From Streptomyces sp. NBC_01275 (lineage in GTDB: Bacteria; Actinomycetota; Actinomycetes; Streptomycetales; Streptomycetaceae), in NCBI RefSeq assembly GCF_026340655.1, contig NZ_JAPEOZ010000001.1, positions 1,612,001 to 1,676,000 on the forward strand: a stretch of 64,000 nucleotides of DNA. Direction: 5' to 3'. The notes beneath the pieces were generated by a model. It saw only the letters and a list, made by a program, of their open reading frames with translations, was not told the DNA's origin and did no database searches. The position numbers were made by a program, and so were the translations under genes. Of this stretch, positions 63,878 to 64,000 are shown piece after piece (position 1 is the stretch's first letter; each line of letters starts with the position of its first letter).

Positions 63878-64000
63878 ATGCGTTCGAAGGAGCGACGCAG
63901 CTCCCAGTCGGTCACCGCGGCGTCGAAGGCGTCCAGTTCGACGCGGGCCATGTTGCGGTAGTGGGCGACCACCTCGTCGCCGAAGGCGGCCTGGGCGATC
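63874..64000 (-). CDS. 3' end of a glutamine-synthetase-family gene (glnA4-like)
   Basis: The last 41 codons: ...VVAHYRNMARVELDAFDAAV TDWELRRSFERM followed by a stop, the typical C-terminus of glutamine synthetase-like enzymes. In S. coelicolor the gene beside an ALDH/SDR pair in this genomic position is glnA4 (gamma-glutamylethanolamide synthetase), so the same role is likely here. Cut by the window edge. Confidence 0.8.
   Translation of the reverse strand, partial: IAQAAFGDEVVAHYRNMARVELDAFDAAVTDWELRRSFERM

Overview
The window is high-GC actinobacterial DNA and almost certainly a core-chromosome segment of a Streptomyces. The evidence is third-codon-position GC bias throughout, GTG/TTG starts, the gene order around pheST, infC-rpmI-rplT, the arg cluster, and glnA4-like/ALDH/SDR genes, and typical Streptomyces families (DUF1844, SseB, NsdA-like regulator, mycosin-like protease). 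I see no insertion sequences, CRISPR arrays, tRNA or rRNA genes. Two genes are cut by the window edges: an unidentified gene after cobL at the left and a glutamine-synthetase-family gene at the right.

Layout. 1-10.7 kb: cobL (corrin methylation), a methionine ABC transporter operon metN-metI-metQ, a HAD phosphatase, two small membrane proteins, two acetyltransferases, a small sigma-like factor, a Tat-exported GlpQ with a PHO-box-like site upstream, and a PlsC-type acyltransferase. 10.7-14 kb: a TetR/MFS efflux pair and an aldo/keto reductase. 14-17 kb: argH and argG. 17.2-24.3 kb (+ strand): a secreted protein with a duplicated domain, then a tightly coupled three-gene unit: a 1668-residue caspase/HSP90-type ATPase protein with helical repeats, a zinc-ribbon protein and a membrane protein. 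This unit is the most unusual part of the window and has the look of a biological-conflict or programmed-response system. 24.4-27.8 kb: a flavin electron-transfer module (ferric-reductase-like flavocytochrome, a lipid- or membrane-anchored protein with three FMN-binding domains, and ApbE flavin transferase). 27.9-32.7 kb: argC-argJ-argB-argD-argR, all four junctions overlapping or within 22 nt, transcribed from a promoter that overlaps an ARG box.

32.9-46 kb is mostly catabolic and regulatory: a GH51 arabinofuranosidase, DUF6314, a degenerate histidine phosphatase, a MocR regulator divergent from an EamA exporter with overlapping start codons, DUF1918, a GHL10 exported hydrolase, 3-hydroxybutyryl-CoA dehydrogenase, a Nudix hydrolase, an HTH-TPR regulator and a SpoIIE-type phosphatase. 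46-54 kb is housekeeping translation: pheS-pheT, a PAS histidine kinase, a TrmH-type methyltransferase and infC-rpmI-rplT behind a long leader with a U-tract terminator. 54-64 kb holds DUF1844, SseB, a class-A-beta-lactamase-like serine hydrolase, a mycosin-like protease translationally coupled to a proline-rich membrane protein, a PLP fold-III enzyme, and SDR/ALDH genes downstream of a glnA4-like gene, which suggests a gamma-glutamyl amine (ethanolamine or polyamine) utilisation operon.

Five copies of a dispersed GC-rich palindromic element lie at gene 3' ends (about 10.65, 14.06, 27.79, 44.98 and 46.14 kb), and several short tandem arrays occur (13-bp, 15-bp, 18-bp, 20-bp and 138-bp units). 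Assignments rest on reading motifs by eye; no database search was run.
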